Of a DNA stretch of 39,552 nucleotides, positions 8,285 to 15,171 are shown piece by piece. The DNA is taken from NCBI RefSeq assembly GCF_001408515.1, contig NZ_CYPR01000154.1:1-39552 (forward strand). The letters are read 5' to 3'. Position numbers and translations under genes: made by a program. The notes beneath the pieces were generated by a model. The model ran no database searches and was not told the origin of the DNA. It saw only the letters and a program-made list of their open reading frames with translations. The stretch comes from Jannaschia seosinensis. Lineage in GTDB: Bacteria; Pseudomonadota; Alphaproteobacteria; Rhodobacterales; Rhodobacteraceae. Within the stretch, counting starts at the first letter, position 1. Each line of letters starts with the position of its first letter.

Positions 8285-8313
8285 ATTCTGCCATGCTTGC
8301 AAAAGAACATCAA
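8285..8313 (-). promoter_or_regulatory. Predicted promoter of the split-EcoRII operon with overlapping palindrome
   Basis: On the minus strand TTGATG (8308-8313) and CAGAAT (8285-8290) are 17 bases apart, a good sigma-70-like pair, about 37 bases before the GTG start of dcm. A 9-base palindrome GAATGATTC (8280-8288) overlaps the -10 element and is a candidate operator for the methyltransferase HTH. This rests on sequence only. Confidence 0.5.
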
Positions 8314-8420
8314 GAGAACGCTAACCATATCATGGGCTTCTGCATCGGCGCCGCCCAAGATGCGGGGGAAGCGGAGAACCATCGCTCGACGCTTCAGGCT
8401 GACTTGCCACTAGGGGCCGT

Positions 8421-8813
8421 TCACCTCGACTTTGCGAAGAATTGTTGCTGTTCTGACCACTCCACGGGAAACGGCGCCAGCACCTGCGCGAGCGTCACCT
8501 CCGGCCCCTGCTTCCCGTCCAGGATCGCCTCGACGATGTCCGAGGCGAGCAGGGTCAGCCGCAGGACGCGGGTCATGTAGGAGGGTGCGATCCCCTCGCG
8601 CTCGGCCAACTCTGCGATGGTGGCGAACTCCCCGGTTTCGAGCATCCTCTTCCATCGGAAGGCGCGTGCCAGCGCCTTGACCAGCGTGTTGTCGGTCCGC
8701 CGCGAGTGCGTGGCGCCTTCCGGCAAATGCATTTCCTTCCGCCCGCCGCGCTTCACGACGCGGAACGGGACATGCAGCGTCAAGGTTTCTTTGATCGGTG
8801 CTCCGCGCGTCAT
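8421..8813 (-). CDS. KorB/ParB-like HTH protein, recombinase-linked
   Basis: A 130-residue protein starting at ATG 8813, which overlaps the recombinase stop as ATGA. The middle holds an HTH of KorB/ParB type, IAELAEREGIAPSYMTRVLR at about residues 67-86, followed by LTLLASDIVEAILDG. The N-terminus (ETLTLHVPFRVVKRGGRKEM) looks basic and beta-rich. It is the last gene of the leftward lysogeny arm. Its place directly after a large serine recombinase suggests a helper such as a directionality or regulatory factor, but I cannot show this. A longer frame to 8969 lies inside the recombinase gene and is not needed. Confidence 0.75.
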   Translation of the reverse strand: MTRGAPIKETLTLHVPFRVVKRGGRKEMHLPEGATHSRRTDNTLVKALARAFRWKRMLETGEFATIAELAEREGIAPSYMTRVLRLTLLASDIVEAILDGKQGPEVTLAQVLAPFPVEWSEQQQFFAKSR

Positions 8814-10135
8814 GCTGCTGCGCCCATATTGCCGGCCAGCATCTCGCGCGCGAGGCCGCTTAGTCCGTCGACGCGCAGGCGCACGTTGAGCCCGTCCGTA
8901 CCGATGTCCACGCGCTCGACCAGCAGCGCCACGATACGCGCCTGCTCGGCGGGGAACAGTTCGTCCCACAGCGGGTCGAGCTGCTGCAAGGCCGCGCGTG
9001 CGTCGGCCTCGGAGATGTCTTCGGCGTAGGCACGCGCCGCCTTACAGGTCCCCGCAACAATCTCCGGCTGGCGGAACACGGCGCGGAGCTGGTTTATAAC
9101 GGCGGCCTCGATCTCGCCCGCTGGCACCCGGCCCACGGGGCAAGCCCCGGCTCCGTGCTTCAACACGGTCTGGCTGACATAGTAGCGGTAGAGCCTGTCG
9201 CCCTTGCGGGTGTGGGTCGGCGAGAATGCCGCGCCATCGGGCCCGAACAGCAGCCCCTTCAGCAGCGCGGGCGTATCGGCGCGGGTGCGCGCGGCTCGCT
9301 TGCGCGGGCTTTCCTGCAAGATGGCGTGGACGCGGTCCCACGTCTCGCGGTCGATGATCGCATCATGCTCGCCGGGATAGCTGTCGCCCTTGTGGACCGC
9401 CTCGCCGATGTATGTTCGGTTGTTCAGCATCCGGTAGAGGTACTTCTTGTCGATCCGGTTGCCGCGCGGCGTGCGGATCCCGCGCTTGGCGACCTCCCGC
9501 GCCAGTTCCGTACCCGACCCGATCTCGAGGAAGCGGGCAAAGATCCAGCGGACATGGTTGGCGTACTCGTCGTCGACGACGAGCTTCCGGTTCTCGACCC
9601 GATAGCCGTAGGGCGGCACCCCGCCCATCCACATACCCTTCTTCCGGCTCGCGGCGACCTTGTCGCGGATGCGCTCGGCCGTCACCTCGCGTTCGAACTG
9701 GGCGAACGAGAGCAGAATGTTCAGCGTCAGCCGCCCCATCGACGTGGTCGTGTTGAACGACTGGGTGACGGAGACGAACGTCACCCCGTTACGGTCGAAC
9801 ACCTCCACCAGCTTTGCGAAGTCGGCCAGCGACCGGCTGAGGCGGTCGATCTTGTAGACGACGACCGCGTCGACAAGCCCGTCCTCGATGTCCTCCAGCA
9901 GTCGCTTCAGGCCGGCCCGTTCCAGAGTCCCACCCGAGATCCCGCCGTCGTCATATTGATCGCGGACCTGCACCCAACCTTCGGAGCGCTGGCTGGCGAT
10001 GAACGCCTCGCAGGCCTCGCGCTGGGCGTGGAGCGAATTGAACTCCTGCTCCAGCCCTTCCTCGGAAGACTTGCGCGTGTAGATCGCGCAGCGCTGCTTC
10101 CGGATCATTCCTGATTTCGCAGGGGCCTTTGTCAT
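8810..10135 (-). CDS. Large serine recombinase (phage integrase)
   Basis: A 441-residue site-specific recombinase. The resolvase-type catalytic domain begins IYTRKSSEEGLEQEFNSL with the active Ser near residue 21, then DDGGISGGTLERAGL, YKIDRLSRSL with catalytic Arg, and SFAQFEREVTAERIRDK. A recombinase domain with RMLNNRTYIGEA and a partial zinc-ribbon region (ACPVGRVPAGEIE) follows. Such enzymes join attP and attB through a covalent serine-DNA intermediate. The start ATG 10135 overlaps the DUF2924 stop. Two small upstream genes and one downstream gene overlap it in the same way, forming one integration module. No att pair could be identified because the right end of the prophage is outside the window. 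Confidence 0.93.
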   Translation of the reverse strand: MTKAPAKSGMIRKQRCAIYTRKSSEEGLEQEFNSLHAQREACEAFIASQRSEGWVQVRDQYDDGGISGGTLERAGLKRLLEDIEDGLVDAVVVYKIDRLSRSLADFAKLVEVFDRNGVTFVSVTQSFNTTTSMGRLTLNILLSFAQFEREVTAERIRDKVAASRKKGMWMGGVPPYGYRVENRKLVVDDEYANHVRWIFARFLEIGSGTELAREVAKRGIRTPRGNRIDKKYLYRMLNNRTYIGEAVHKGDSYPGEHDAIIDRETWDRVHAILQESPRKRAARTRADTPALLKGLLFGPDGAAFSPTHTRKGDRLYRYYVSQTVLKHGAGACPVGRVPAGEIEAAVINQLRAVFRQPEIVAGTCKAARAYAEDISEADARAALQQLDPLWDELFPAEQARIVALLVERVDIGTDGLNVRLRVDGLSGLAREMLAGNMGAAA

Positions 10136-10584
10136 GTCCGCGCTCTCCGGTTCTTGAGGCCAAAGAACACCCAGCCATTCCAGCGCGTCCCGGTGATCGC
10201 GCGCGCGATGGCGGACAGAGACTTGTAGGGCCGCCCCTGCCATTCGAAGCCGTCCGCGGTGACGGTGACGGCATGCTCGACGCCCTGCCATTCACGGATC
10301 AGCCGGGTGCCGGCGATGGGCATGGAGTCGGCGCGGATCCGACTCTTCTTCCGGTCGCCGCCGTCGAGTTCCTCGGCCAGCCGCTCCAGCCGCCGGATCG
10401 TCTCGGGCTTCAGCCCGCCATAGGCGAGTTCCTGGATGCGGTAGGCCAGTCGGCTTTCCAGGTAGCGGCGGTTGAACGGCGGCGGCTCGCTGTCGAACAG
10501 CTCGCGCCACTGCGCCTTCAGCTCCGGCGTTGTCGCGGTCTTGAGCGCGGCCAGGCGCGCGGGGATGGGATCGTGGGTCGTCAT
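10132..10584 (-). CDS. DUF2924 family protein
   Basis: A 150-residue protein from ATG 10584, with GGAG seven bases upstream. RIQELAYGGLKPETIRRLERLAEEL near residues 55-80 and the C-terminal GFEWQGRPYKSLSAIARAITGTRWNGWVFFGL are the DUF2924 signature. The C-terminal part resembles a small DNA-binding fold often seen beside serine recombinases in alphaproteobacterial prophages. Function is unknown; the tight coupling to the recombinase suggests a shared job in integration or its control. Confidence 0.85.
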   Translation of the reverse strand: MTTHDPIPARLAALKTATTPELKAQWRELFDSEPPPFNRRYLESRLAYRIQELAYGGLKPETIRRLERLAEELDGGDRKKSRIRADSMPIAGTRLIREWQGVEHAVTVTADGFEWQGRPYKSLSAIARAITGTRWNGWVFFGLKNRRART

Positions 10585-10808
10585 GCGGTTCTCCGGTGAG
10601 TTGGAGTTGCATGACGGCATTGGTCGGCCGGAGAGTGTAGGCGAATTTCTCCAGTATGGTCAGAAGCTTCGCCGCGCTCGCGCAGCATCAGTCGAACCAG
10701 GCCAAGCGCCAGCAGGCCGCACAACTCTGCGCGGCGCTCGGCGGGAGTCATCTGGTCGGGTGGCAGCGGGTTCGATCCCAGCCGCGGATATGTCGGCGCG
10801 TTTTGCAT
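10581..10808 (-). CDS. Small conserved protein of the recombinase module
   Basis: A 75-residue protein with the conserved-looking core MTPAERRAELCGLLALGLVRL. It overlaps the DUF2924 gene by ATGA, so it is probably translated. The start at 10808 is ATG without a strong ribosome site; the inner Met at residue 20 could be used instead. No function is known to me. A short gene-free gap (10809-10899) separates it from the nuclease gene upstream in transcription. Confidence 0.65.
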   Translation of the reverse strand: MQNAPTYPRLGSNPLPPDQMTPAERRAELCGLLALGLVRLMLRERGEASDHTGEIRLHSPADQCRHATPTHRRTA

Positions 10809-10899
10809 GGGAGAAACGCTATCCGCCCGGCTCTCGAAAACAATTACTTTCAGATGCTTAGGGGAGTGCTGCGTAACTCTGCGGTGTTCCTGGGATGCG

Positions 10900-12246
10900 C
10901 TATCCTAACCGATGGACGACGAACAGCTCCTCGAAGAATGACTTCACAAGCTTGTCGACAGATTCCTGCATCGATCCCTTGGGGTGAGAGAATTCCGAGC
11001 CACCGAACCGAAACACCTCGTAGCCGCGAAGGCGAAGGTTGCGATCAGCCGCAACCATTTCGGCGTACAGGCCGGGATCGGCGCGTTCGCCGTTCGCATA
11101 GTGGTGCTTGCCGTCAATCTCGAGGACGATCCTCTGTCGGCCCGGCAACAGCATGAGGAAGTCCATGCGCTGCCGGAACAGAACGCGTTTGTCAGCGAGA
11201 CGCCTCGCGATCTCCGGATCGTAGTGCAGGTAGACCTGCGGGATGAGCGCCGGCAGCCGGTCTCCAAGTCGTTCAGCGAAATTGTTGAAATATGCCTTGA
11301 AGAACGCCCGCTCGGGACCGTCGTCAAGCGACTCAAGTAGACGCCGTCCGAGGCTGATGCGCGCTTCGGCGAGGTCGACTATCCCGTTCTGCTCCATCCA
11401 CCAACGGGCCAGATCGAGCCATGACAATCCATTGCCGATGGTGCGCTCGTAAATGAGGCAGCTGTCGGCATGCTCGAGCACGACGACTTCGTTGTCGATC
11501 GCATCCGAGAACCCGAGCCTCGGCTTTGGTCCGTTGGAAGCGAAGATCAGGTTCTTCGGCCGCCCGTCGACGCCGCGGCGAACGGGGCGTACCGAGAATG
11601 TTGCGCGGCCCGAGACCTCTCCTGTCTGAGCAACCTCGTAACCATCGAGCTGCAGGATGCGGGTCAAGTCCGCTGCCAGCGCAGCCTGGTCGTCGGCATC
11701 ACGAAACCGGGGATCCAGAACGGTCTCGATCAGCTGCGCGAACCTCCTCGAAGGACATGTTATTGCCCCGATGAATTCGAAGACCTCCTTCGCGTTCCAC
11801 AACGGATCCGAGCCAGTCGCGTGTTGTCTGAGATCGTCGATTTTGGTGGGGCCATCGAAAAAGTCGACGGGCGAACTCAGATCGAATAGCCCCTCGATCA
11901 CGTCCGGACGAATGCCTTGTCCATGGATCCCTGCACCAAGGCGATCGGCCACCCGGTCGCGAGTGATCGCGGAGATCTCAGGCTGGTCCTTGTCCTGCAG
12001 GATGTACACCCTGTCCTGCAGGCCGATATCCCGCCGTTCTCGCGCAAACTCGAGGACCAACTCGAGCGCCTTTGTTCGTGAAAGGCTTGCGAGCGTATTC
12101 TGGGCAACAGTCTTCTTGCTGGTCCCTTCTGCAAGTGGGATGTCGCGTCTGGAGAAGAATGCCTCGATATCGACGGCCCTCATGGCATCCCGAAAGCAGC
12201 AGCCCGCCAGCTCGAACAGATCATCCAAATCTCCGTCACCTGCCAC
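10900..12246 (-). CDS. Predicted defence nuclease with C-terminal PD-(D/E)XK-like domain
   Basis: A 448-residue protein. The C-terminus (about 350-440) reads QRMDFLMLLPGRQRIVLEIDGKHHYA, then YAEMVAADRNLRLRGYEVFRFGG, with the Asp and Glu-x-Asp-x-Lys arrangement of a Vsr/DUF559-like PD-(D/E)XK nuclease. The N-terminus is unrecognised, with some likeness to AbiJ-type abortive-infection proteins; that likeness is weak. GTG 12246 is chosen because GGGAG lies eight bases upstream and it sits just past the repressor stop. The TTG at 12270 has no ribosome site. Its place behind the repressor suggests expression in the lysogen and thus protection against other phages. This is inference. Confidence 0.75.
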   Translation of the reverse strand: MAGDGDLDDLFELAGCCFRDAMRAVDIEAFFSRRDIPLAEGTSKKTVAQNTLASLSRTKALELVLEFARERRDIGLQDRVYILQDKDQPEISAITRDRVADRLGAGIHGQGIRPDVIEGLFDLSSPVDFFDGPTKIDDLRQHATGSDPLWNAKEVFEFIGAITCPSRRFAQLIETVLDPRFRDADDQAALAADLTRILQLDGYEVAQTGEVSGRATFSVRPVRRGVDGRPKNLIFASNGPKPRLGFSDAIDNEVVVLEHADSCLIYERTIGNGLSWLDLARWWMEQNGIVDLAEARISLGRRLLESLDDGPERAFFKAYFNNFAERLGDRLPALIPQVYLHYDPEIARRLADKRVLFRQRMDFLMLLPGRQRIVLEIDGKHHYANGERADPGLYAEMVAADRNLRLRGYEVFRFGGSEFSHPKGSMQESVDKLVKSFFEELFVVHRLG

Positions 12247-12248
12247 AG

Positions 12249-12926
12249 CTATAACTCCCGCGCGAACCAACGGATGCGGCCGACGATGTGGATCTCGTCG
12301 GCCGTTCTTTCGTATTCGGGGTAGTGCTTGTTGTCGGAGATGACGCGCACCGCGGGCGGGTCGCTGTTGGGGATGTGCTCGAGCCGCTTGGCGACCAGCC
12401 CCATTCCGTCGTCCAGAACGAAGATGCCCGGCGGGTTGGGCGCGCGGCGGGTCATATCGACCAGCACGGCGTCGCCGCTGAGCAGCGTCGGCGCCATGCT
12501 GTCGCCTTCGACATGCATGATGCGCAGCTGCGACGGAGTGGCCTTGAGGCTGTTTCGGATCCAGGAGCGGCGGAAGTGGTAGACGCGACCGGGCGTGTCG
12601 CCGTCCTCGGTCACGACCGCTCCGCCGCCCATTGCCGGGCGCGGGGTGGCATGGGCGATGGCCACGAAGGCGTCGTCAGGATTGTCCAGGAAGGGGGGCT
12701 TCCCCTCCACCTCGCCGATGCCATGGATCAGCCAGTCGCGATCCACTTTCAGCACGCGGGCGACCTCGGCCAGCCGGTCTATGCCAGGGCGGGCTGAACG
12801 GCCACGGAGGATGTCGTAGACGAACGAACGGTTCACGCCGGCCATCTCGGCGACGTGGGCGGGACTGATGCCTAGCTGGTTGGCCCGGGCTCTGAGGCGG
12901 TCGGAAAGCGTGTGGTGCTCGGTCAT
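12249..12926 (-). CDS. S24/LexA-type phage repressor
   Basis: A 225-residue CI-like repressor. The N-terminal HTH is at about residues 18-45 (GISPAHVAEMAGVNRSFVYD), and the C-terminal S24 peptidase domain has MHVEGDSMAPTLLSGDAVLVD with the catalytic Ser and a later VAKRLE with the Lys. Such repressors hold the lytic promoters off and cut themselves when RecA is activated. ATG 12926 has GGGTGGGGATGAC just upstream. The longer frame to 12986 would run through the operator region and is rejected. The gene faces away from the 13043 gene, the usual repressor/early-gene divide. Confidence 0.92.
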   Translation of the reverse strand: MTEHHTLSDRLRARANQLGISPAHVAEMAGVNRSFVYDILRGRSARPGIDRLAEVARVLKVDRDWLIHGIGEVEGKPPFLDNPDDAFVAIAHATPRPAMGGGAVVTEDGDTPGRVYHFRRSWIRNSLKATPSQLRIMHVEGDSMAPTLLSGDAVLVDMTRRAPNPPGIFVLDDGMGLVAKRLEHIPNSDPPAVRVISDNKHYPEYERTADEIHIVGRIRWFAREL

Positions 12927-13042
12927 GTCATCCCCACCCATCTGTGGATGAAATAGGATAAAATCGGATTGATCGAAGCCCGTCAAGCGAATAAGAACAG
13001 AAGGTAAACATCTTACACGGGAATCGGTGCGGAGGGCAGTGA
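12927..13042. promoter_or_regulatory. Divergent repressor/early-gene control region with phased repeats
   Basis: Three tandem 10-base units begin with GGAT at 12946, 12956 and 12966 (GGATGAAATA, GGATAAAATC, GGATTGATCG), one helical turn apart. Further right is the inverted repeat GTAAACATCTTAC (13003-13015). TTGATC (12969-12974) and TAAGAA (12992-12997) are 17 bases apart and could be the rightward early promoter. These are likely repressor and partner binding sites, judged only from position and symmetry. Confidence 0.5.
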
Positions 13043-13726
13043 ATGCACATCGACAAATCGTACTTCACGCTCCCCGAGATCCTCGAGCGGTGGCAGATCA
13101 CCGAGGCCGACCTGATCTACCTCGCGGAGAACGACAAGCTGCGTCTGTCGGTGCGCGTCTTCGGCGCGCCCATTGAGTTCGGCGACATCGACGAGGACAC
13201 GCGAGGCGAGCCCTTCAAGATACCGTGGGAGCAGAGCTACTACAGCGGTCTGCTCGACCTCCATGCCCGCGACGTGTTCCAGCTCTTCCGGTGCGGCGAG
13301 GTGCATCTCGAGAGCTTTCGAGCGCCGAGGGCCGACTACGCGGAGACCTGGGGCGATGCGAAGCCCGTCCTCGTCATGATCGGCGACCTGCTGCTAAGGC
13401 GCGATGAGCGCGACCGTTTCGAGATCGAGACCGGGTTCACGCCGGGCGGACAGCCGATGGAGGAGGCCACCTTCATCCACTCGGCCGACTACCTTGAGGT
13501 TCGCTGCAACGGCTGCCGGTTCAAGCTCGGCCCGATCCAGGCGGAAGTCGTGCGCGCGCTGCACGAAGCGGCACAGGCCGGGGCGCCCTGGCAGAACGGC
13601 AAGGCGATCCTGTCGCGCGCTGGCTCGAAGAGCCTGCGCATGGCCGACGTCTTCAAGTCGCAGAAGGACTGGCGGCATCTGATCCGCTCAGACCGGCGCG
13701 GCGGCTACCGTCTGAATCTCGACTGA
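13043..13726 (+). CDS. Phage early protein with possible winged-helix C-terminus
   Basis: A 227-residue protein with GGAGGG seven bases before ATG. The N-terminal part starts with YFTLPEILERWQITEADLIYL, which resembles an HTH that reads DNA, as in MerR or excisionase folds. The C-terminal part, FKLGPIQAEVVRALHEA to DWRHLIRSDRRGGYRLNLD, has the layout of a winged helix. It is the first rightward gene opposite the repressor, where Cro-like or early activator proteins sit. I do not recognise a named family. A regulator role is inferred. Confidence 0.75.
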   Translation: MHIDKSYFTLPEILERWQITEADLIYLAENDKLRLSVRVFGAPIEFGDIDEDTRGEPFKIPWEQSYYSGLLDLHARDVFQLFRCGEVHLESFRAPRADYAETWGDAKPVLVMIGDLLLRRDERDRFEIETGFTPGGQPMEEATFIHSADYLEVRCNGCRFKLGPIQAEVVRALHEAAQAGAPWQNGKAILSRAGSKSLRMADVFKSQKDWRHLIRSDRRGGYRLNLD

Positions 13727-13730
13727 CGGA

Positions 13731-13769
13731 TCCCCCTCCGCCCGGTCCCCTGTGGGATCGGGAGGGGGA
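13731..13769 (+). terminator. Strong hairpin after the first early gene
   Basis: TCCCCCTCC (13731-13739) pairs with GGAGGGGGA (13761-13769). Between them TCCC and GGGA form a second, inner stem. No T-tract follows, so a factor-dependent terminator or an RNA-processing site are both possible. The left arm recurs as GATCCCCCTCCG at 13839-13850. Confidence 0.45.
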
Positions 13770-13929
13770 CGAGTGAGGGATGGTGGGGGATGACGGCGCC
13801 CCGCCGGCCGCTAAACGCCAGTCCTGCAAGGACCGCCTGATCCCCCTCCGTATCCCCCGCCAGTCCCCACGACATCCCACACCGTAATTGCGCACTGTCT
13901 CCTCAACGACGACACGAGAGGAGACACCG

Positions 13930-14196
13930 ATGCTGCAGAGGCATTGCCTGAACCAGAAGGAGCTGGCCCGGCGCTGGGGGATCTCCCACCGGACGCTGGA
14001 GCGCTGGCGCTACAACGGCCAGGGGCCGGCCTTCCTCAAGCTCGGCGGTCGCGTGCTCTACCGGCTCGCCGACATCGAAGCCTTCGAGCAGAGCCAGCTT
14101 CAGCGCGCCCTGAAGATCAGCGAGGCGGTCGCGCGCGCCGGTCATTCGCCCCGTCGGTTGACCGCGGACCGCGCGCGGGCCGCACGGGTATGCTGA
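13930..14196 (+). CDS. Excisionase/MerR-type HTH DNA-binding protein
   Basis: An 88-residue protein with the compact winged HTH KELARRWGISHRTLERWRYN, followed by GPAFLKLGGRVLYRLADIEAFE, the standard pattern of phage excisionase-like or AlpA-like proteins. GAGGAGA lies just before ATG 13930, which is preferred over the upstream ATG at 13888. It may act as recombination directionality factor with the serine recombinase, or as an early regulator. Its 3' end overlaps the next gene. Confidence 0.8.
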   Translation: MLQRHCLNQKELARRWGISHRTLERWRYNGQGPAFLKLGGRVLYRLADIEAFEQSQLQRALKISEAVARAGHSPRRLTADRARAARVC

Positions 14197-14549
14197 TGGT
14201 CGCCGCGACCCCGATCGGCGCCCGCGTGGCGACGCCGAAGCTCACCGATATCGAACTCTACGCCTGGATCGCTCAGGCCGATGCTGGCGCCCGGATCGAG
14301 TATCACCGCGGCTTTCTGGGGATCGATGTCACGCCGGTGATTTCGACCCTGCCGGAGCCCGAGCGCTGCCAGCTCGCCGACCTCGGTCAGGCCGCGCTGG
14401 GCGCATTCGAGAAAGGCCTCGTCCACCTCGTGCAGGAGCGCGTGGGCCCCGACTGCTTCGCCTACATCGCCGTCGCGCGACCCAGACCCAGACCCAGAGC
14501 CGCCAACGCCTCGCTCTCGGCGCTGCTCCTCGAAGAGCGCGCCGCGTGA
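14190..14549 (+). CDS. Phage protein of unknown function
   Basis: A 119-residue protein. ATG 14190 overlaps the stop of the HTH gene; ATG 14196 (TGATG) is the alternative and would remove two residues. It reads LTDIELYAWIAQADAGARIEYHRGFLGID in the N-terminal half, and the end is rich in Arg-Pro. No family is known to me. It belongs to the tightly packed early operon. Confidence 0.7.
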   Translation: MLMVAATPIGARVATPKLTDIELYAWIAQADAGARIEYHRGFLGIDVTPVISTLPEPERCQLADLGQAALGAFEKGLVHLVQERVGPDCFAYIAVARPRPRPRAANASLSALLLEERAA

Positions 14550-14584
14550 TGGCTTTGCCGTTCCCTTCCAACGGAGACCCCGCC

Positions 14585-15067
14585 ATGCCGCACCCCGACA
14601 ATGCCCCCCGCCTCATTGATCTCGAAGGTCTCGCCCTCGGCGACATCGCGGCGCTGCCGCCCGAGATGCTGCTGGATCTGCAGACCACGGCGCTCGCCGA
14701 AACCGCCCGCGTGAAGCGGCTGCGGGACCGGCTCGAGGCCGGGATTGCGCAACGCTACGAGGCCGCCGTCGCGGCCGAGCGGGCTGCGCAGGGCAAGACC
14801 TGCGGCACCGTGCGCGTCGAGGACGAGGGTGTCGTGATCGTCGCCGACCTGCCGAAGAAGGTCACGTGGGATCAGGATCGGCTCGCTGCCATGGCCGAGC
14901 GCATCTGCGCCGCCGGCGACGATCCGACCGAGTATCTCGAGATCGCCTACCGCGTGCCCGAGCGGCGCTTCGGCGCCTGGCCCGCGGCGATGCGCGAGGG
15001 CTTCGCGGACGCGCGCAGCGAGACCACCGGCAAACCTGTCTTCCGGCTCGAGGCTCGAGACCGGTGA
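14585..15067 (+). CDS. Phage protein of unknown function, coiled-coil-like centre
   Basis: A 160-residue protein from ATG 14585, with GGAGA eight bases upstream. Residues 30-75 (LLDLQTTALAETARVKRLRD and on to AAVAAERAAQGK) are likely helical. The second half, VWD-like segment VTWDQDRLAAMAERI and YRVPERRFGAWP, recurs in early operons of similar prophages beside the ATPase that follows, as far as I recall. A link to recombination is inferred from position only. Confidence 0.7.
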   Translation: MPHPDNAPRLIDLEGLALGDIAALPPEMLLDLQTTALAETARVKRLRDRLEAGIAQRYEAAVAAERAAQGKTCGTVRVEDEGVVIVADLPKKVTWDQDRLAAMAERICAAGDDPTEYLEIAYRVPERRFGAWPAAMREGFADARSETTGKPVFRLEARDR

Positions 15068-15171
15068 CGCGCGGCGGCGGGACGCCCGGTCGGCAACGCC
15101 GGGCAGGTTCCCCTTCGGCACCCGGTCACCCCCGCCGCCGCGCACCCTGAACGCAACTTCCGGAGAACCCC

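Noticed and set aside
8249-8302. TTG start at 8302 for the methyltransferase gene
   Set aside because: It lies upstream of the predicted -10 element and has no ribosome site, while GTG 8248 has AAGGGG at the right distance and begins right before the HTH.
1755-8313. Defence operon as part of the prophage
   Set aside because: It lies outside the recombinase end of the prophage and differs in GC; the att site is not visible, so this remains a judgement rather than a proof.
12927-12986. Longer repressor from 12986
   Set aside because: The added residues would be coded by the repeat-rich control region; ATG 12926 has a good ribosome site.
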